Made by a program: the position numbers and the translations under genes
Notes under the pieces: generated by a model
The model's input: only the letters and a program-made list of their open reading frames with translations
What the model was told of the DNA's origin: nothing
Database searches by the model: none
Origin: Vicia villosa
Lineage: Eukaryota > Streptophyta > Magnoliopsida > Fabales > Fabaceae
Length of the DNA stretch: 64,000 bases
Assembly (NCBI RefSeq): GCF_029867415.1
Contig: NW_026705933.1
Location: 286,869 to 350,868 of the forward strand
Reading direction: 5' to 3'
Part shown: piece by piece, positions 60,559 through 64,000 of the stretch
How positions within the stretch are numbered: the stretch's first letter is position 1
How the letters are laid out: each line of letters starts with the position of its first letter

Positions 60559-61465
60559 GTTTCCTCGTCAAACTTCTTACCAGCACTTGGAGGTAAGATA
60601 CCATTTGACGGTAATAAAGGAACTTCAAGGGTTTGTTTCCTCATCAAACTTCTAATCAGCACTTGGAGATGAGATACCATTTGATGGTAAATAAAGAAAC
60701 TTCAAAGACTTGTTTCCTCATCAAACTTCTCATCAGCACTTGGAGATGAGATACCATTTGACGGTAATAAAGAAACTTCAAAGGTTTGTTTCCTCATCAA
60801 ACTTCTCATCAGCACTTGGAGATGAGATACCATTTGACAGTAAATAAAGAAACTTCAAAGACTTGTTTCCTCATCAAACTTCTCATCAGCACTTGGAGAT
60901 GAGATACCATTTGACGGTAATAAAGAAACTTCAAAGGCTTGTTTCCTCATCAAACTTCTCATCAGCACTTGGAGATGAAATACCATTTGACGGTAATAAA
61001 GAAACTTCAAAAGTTTGTTTCCTCATCAAACTTCTCATCAGCACTTGGAGATGAGATTCCATTTGACGGTAATAAAGAAAACTTCAAAGGCTTGTTTCCT
61101 CATCAAACTTCTCATCAGCACTTGGAGATGAGATACCATTTGACGGTAATAAAGAAACTTCAAAGGCTTGTTTCCTCATCAAACTTCTCATCAGCACTTG
61201 GAGATGAGATACCATTTGACTGTAATAAAGAAACTTCAAAAGTTTGTTTCCTCATCAAACTTCTCATCAGCACTTGGAGATGAGATACCATTTGACAGTA
61301 ATAAAGAAACTTCAAAGGCTTGTTTCCTCATCAAACTTCTCATCAGCACTTGGAGATGAGATACCATTTGACGGTAATAAAGAAACTTCAAAGGCTTGTT
61401 TCCTCATCAAACTTCTCATCAGCACTTGGAGATGAGATACCATTTGACGGTAATAAAGAAACTTC
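60559..61465 (-). repeat. Twelve tandem 76-bp repeats in the Ogre 3' UTR
   Basis: GTTTCCTC recurs at 60559, 60635, 60712, 60788, 60865, 60941, 61017, 61094, 61170, 61246, 61322 and 61398. The spacing is 76 bp, or 77 where an A is inserted. Units differ by few bases, so the array is young or homogenised. The last unit is cut at about 61465. Each unit contains the small inverted repeat CTCATC/GATGAG. Short frames along it on the plus strand are repeat artefacts. Confidence 0.97.
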
Positions 61466-61544
61466 GCCATCTTCCCTTTTGACCTGGCATCTTTGAAAGA
61501 TTGTCATATGGGCCCATGCTCTTTTGAGAGGCTAATGACTTTGT

Positions 61545-62060
61545 TTGAAGGCGGACGAACTGTTTTCGGGGTGAAAACTGCCATTCGTCGATTGGTGCCT
61601 GAGGAATCAACAAACTGTTTTCCTAAGGGGAAAACTACCATTTATTGACTCTGTGGGGAACTAAACATCCCTGAAACGGACAAACTGTTTGAAGAAACTA
61701 CCATTTGTCGATCTCTTGAGTATTTAACAGACAAACTGTCTTTCCTTGGGGAAAGACTACCATTTGTTGACTCCGCTGGGGATCATGAACTATCTTCTGG
61801 ATGAAGACTACCATTCACTGATTCTGTTGGGGAATCATTTGTCGATCTGCTGGGAGATTCTGAATTATTCTTTGACAAGAAGTGGCATCACTTGACCCTG
61901 CTGGGGAAATACCAGACCTGTAGGGAATTCCAAAATGCGAAGCAGACTATCTTATCTGAAAAAGACTGTTGAATGTTGCTCTGCAGGAGATTCTCAGTTG
62001 AGGGATTCCAAAAGTGAACAAACTATCTCTTTGAGGGAGACTACCATCTGTTGACTTGCT
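61545..62060 (-). repeat. Older degenerate repeats beside the 76-bp array
   Basis: Units of about 50-70 bp share ACAAACTGTTT, GAAAACTACCATTTGTTGA and CTGTTGGGGAA, starting near 61553, 61610, 61680, 61732 and 61785. They share the ACCATTTG core with the 76-bp unit and so may be its ancestor. Confidence 0.7.
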
Positions 62061-62910
62061 TGGGGAAATCTCTTTACATGGGTCGTTGTCTTGAAGGAAA
62101 AAGTTTCTCCAGTGTTTGCAGGGGAAACTTGAGTTTATGCCCTCATGACTCGGGCATTCTCATGATTAAAAGCCTTAATTTGACTATGCAGTTATGATGT
62201 AATGTATGCATGAATATTATGATAATGATAAAATGAAAAGTGAATGTGAATAGAATTGTCGCGGATGTAAAATCCTAATGATACGACTTGAATTCTTGTT
62301 GATCAGAAGATGTCCTCTTCTTGGAGTTCGAACTCTCTCGGGAATATCTGGTTACCAGTTGTCCGCTGTTTGAAATGAGTAATATGAATTGAAGTGAAGA
62401 TCCGTCGTCGGGAGATGTTCGCAAAGCGACCTCCTGGGGAAATCTTGGTTCCCGGAGTCTCAACCGTTCTCGGAGCAACTATTTGCATTCTTCCTATTGT
62501 TTGTAAACCTTAGAAAGAAATTTCACCTTTATTTTTGCAAGTAAAATCATTTTTATTTTATGAAAACATTTGTTTCAAGAAAATGACTGTTTAAATTTAA
62601 AATGCATTTCAAGAAACTGAATAAGACTAGATTGCAAAGGAAAAGCACAAGGCTCAAATTATTATATATGGAATGGTAATCAGCCAAATGCTTGATTCCA
62701 TGGAGTATTTACAAAGTTGGAAATTGGTAATTTTCGGGAAAAGGGCTACGATGAAACGTGACGACCGTTATCTTTCCCTTCCACTCCAAGTTGCGCTGTA
62801 TTCGTGCTTCGTAGAAGATGACCTACTGCTGATGAATACTCCGCTTATGGATTTTGAATGATCAAGTTTGTCCTGAACACAGTTACTTGCCATATATCCC
62901 TAACTTTTGC

Positions 62911-63060
62911 GTAAACTACCCCTTTCGGGTTTTAAGTTTACCGGGATTGATTATTTATTTTTTTATGTCTCTAACTTTTGCCTGAACCGCCCTTTCGGGT
63001 TTTCGATTCACCGAGACGCTCTTTTTTGCCTAAGTCGCTCTTTGCGAGTTTTCAACTTAG
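62911..63060 (-). other. Three tandem structured hairpins after the integrase
   Basis: Hairpin 1 (62911-62941) pairs GTAAACT with AGTTTAC around an inner ACCC/GGGT stem. Hairpin 2 (62983-63010) pairs TGAACCG with CGATTCA (one mismatch) around CCC/GGG. Hairpin 3 (63030-63060) pairs CTAAGT with ACTTAG around CTC/GAG. In element sense each has an A-rich unpaired stretch on the same side and a purine-rich loop (GAAAG, GAAA, GCAAA). Stem sequences differ while pairing is kept. Confidence 0.75.
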
Positions 63061-63080
63061 CGAGCTGTTCTTTTAATTAT

Positions 63081-63335
63081 TTAGGCGAAGTATTTCTTGA
63101 CTGCGTCGACGTTCACAGGACGGGTGAATCCTTCTCCATCCATAGTCGTGAGTATTAAGGCTCCTCCTGAGAAAGCTCTCTTGACCACGTAGGGGCCGTC
63201 ATAATTGGGAGTCCATTTCCCTCTCGAGTCTGTGAGAAAAGATTGAATCTTTTTGAGTACAAGGTCGCCTTCTTTGATTGTGCAAGGTCGAACCTTTTTG
63301 TCGAAAGCTTTCTTCATTCTTTGTTGATATAGCTG
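63081..63335 (-). pseudogene. Ogre integrase C-terminal part, after an in-frame stop
   Basis: The minus frame reads QLYQQRMKKAFDKKVRP, then EGDLVLKKIQSF, GKWTPNYDGPYVVKRAFSGG and ends DAVKKYFA with TAA at 63081-63083. This is the small SH3-like C-terminal region of gypsy integrases (GDLVLKK, GKWxPNWEGPYxVK). It is in the same frame as the catalytic part at 63336-64000 and separated only by one TGA. I see no chromodomain, as expected for Tat/Ogre. Confidence 0.85.
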
Positions 63336-64000
63336 TCAGTGGCATAAAGCTGTCATGCGCTTTTCTTCGATTAAGTTCAATTCATCGAATCTGCTTTGAC
63401 ACCACTCGGCTTCTGTTAATTTTGCCTCCATCAAGACTCTCATTGATGGAATCTCAACCTCTATAGGTAGGACTGCCTCCATGCCATATACAAGGGAGAA
63501 AGGAGTTGCTCCAGTCGAAGTACGTACTGATGTACGGTAACCATGAAGAGCATACGGGAGCATTTCATGCCAATCTTTGTAAGTGATGACCATCTTCTGA
63601 ATAATTTTCTTGATGTTTTTGTTAGCTGCTTCTACAGCTCTATTCATCTTTGGTCTGTAAGGAGATGAGTTGTGATGTTCGATCTTGAATTCTTCACAAA
63701 GCTCCTTCATCATTTTGTTATTCAAATTTGACCCATTGTCAGTGATTATCTTGCTAGGAATGCCGTAGCGACAGATGATGTGATTCTTGATAAACCTGAC
63801 GACAACTTGTCTTGTAACGTTTGCATATGAAGCTGCTTCAACCCATTTGGTGAAATAGTCTATGGCTACCAAGATGAAGCGATGTCCGTTGGACGCTTTT
63901 GGTTCGATCATTCCAATCATGTCGATTCCCCACATGGAGAAAGGCCAAGGGGAAGAGAGTATGTTGAGAAGAGATGGTGGCACATGAATTCTATCGGCGT
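63336..64000 (-). pseudogene. Ogre integrase catalytic core (partial, runs off the right edge)
   Basis: The frame is open to the window edge. WPFSMWGIDMIG holds the first catalytic Asp. FILVAIDYFTKWVEA, IITDNGSN (second Asp) and RAVEAANKNI (Glu) follow, with exactly 35 residues between the second Asp and the Glu (D,D-35-E). Next come DWHEMLPYALHGYRTSVRTS and GATPFSLVYGMEAVLPIEVE, typical of plant gypsy integrase. Integrase inserts the cDNA copy into host DNA. A TGA at 63336-63338 ends this part before the C-terminal region, so this copy probably cannot make a full integrase. Reverse transcriptase and RNase H should lie to the right. Confidence 0.93.

Larger units (their letters stand above)
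60195..63080 (-). other. Ogre 3' untranslated region
   Basis: About 2.9 kb between the integrase stop and the purine tract with no supported ORF. It holds the 76-bp array, a second degenerate array and three hairpins. Ogre and related Tat elements are known for hypervariable, tandem-repeat-rich 3' UTRs, and this fits. Confidence 0.85.

Noticed and set aside
60863..61435. Overlapping 63-114 aa frames repeating FPHQTSHQHLE-like peptides
   Set aside because: They arise because the 76-bp unit shifts frame each repeat. They lie in an untranslated region antisense to the Ogre.
60559..61465. CRISPR-like array
   Set aside because: Direct tandem repeats without unique spacers, in a plant retrotransposon. 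No cas genes.

Overview
The window looks like repeat-dominated intergenic DNA of a plant nuclear genome, most likely a legume of the vetch, pea or clover group. The base composition is strongly AT-rich. I see no intact host housekeeping gene and no bacterial-type organisation. The best taxonomic clue is an Ogre-lineage Ty3/gypsy retrotransposon at the right edge: very long LTRs, a purine tract against the LTR, and an integrase of the Tat/Ogre type. Ogre is typical of legumes of this group. The organism is an inference.

1-25 kb: a segment of about 3.7 kb occurs twice (1-3736 and 20646-24357). Each copy carries a decayed NAC-domain-like gene and an intact 224-codon ORF resembling the plant mobile-domain ('putative plant transposon protein') family. 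Between the copies lies a nearly intact LINE (4988-11244) with a perfect 11-bp target-site duplication. It is nested in the 3' end of an older LINE. This interval also holds a Stowaway MITE, a Mutator-like MITE with a 9-bp duplication, tail-to-tail NAC-like pseudogenes, a Ty1/copia RT relic, an LTR relic and further LINE relics.

25-35 kb: a copia-type LTR piece, a PIF/Harbinger-type element with TAA duplications, and a LINE ORF1 split by a 2.69-kb solo LTR with 5-bp duplications. A copia-like LTR without duplications follows, then a second copy (32302-34933) of the 14.4-17.8 kb segment.

35-50 kb: a non-autonomous LTR element (35363-39709, minus strand) with a tRNA-Asp-type primer site and a purine tract, LTR-like and CACTA-like relics, a diverged tandem duplication at 43.4-46.6 kb, and three more NAC-like relics.

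50-64 kb: two Ogre LTR sequences head to tail. The first (49961-54072) breaks exactly where the second, complete one (54073-60178) begins, which is best read as one Ogre inserted into the LTR of another. The inner element continues to the right edge on the minus strand: a 3' untranslated region with twelve 76-bp tandem repeats, three structurally matching hairpins, and the integrase, which has one in-frame stop.

The observations most worth checking are the tandem hairpins after the Ogre integrase, the tRNA-like A-box/B-box modules inside the Ogre LTRs, the shared GTAACCGGTTAC palindrome arrays in two LTR families, the coding conservation of the duplicated 224-aa ORF, and the NAC inverted pairs. 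Identities and functions are from reading alone; no database search was possible.
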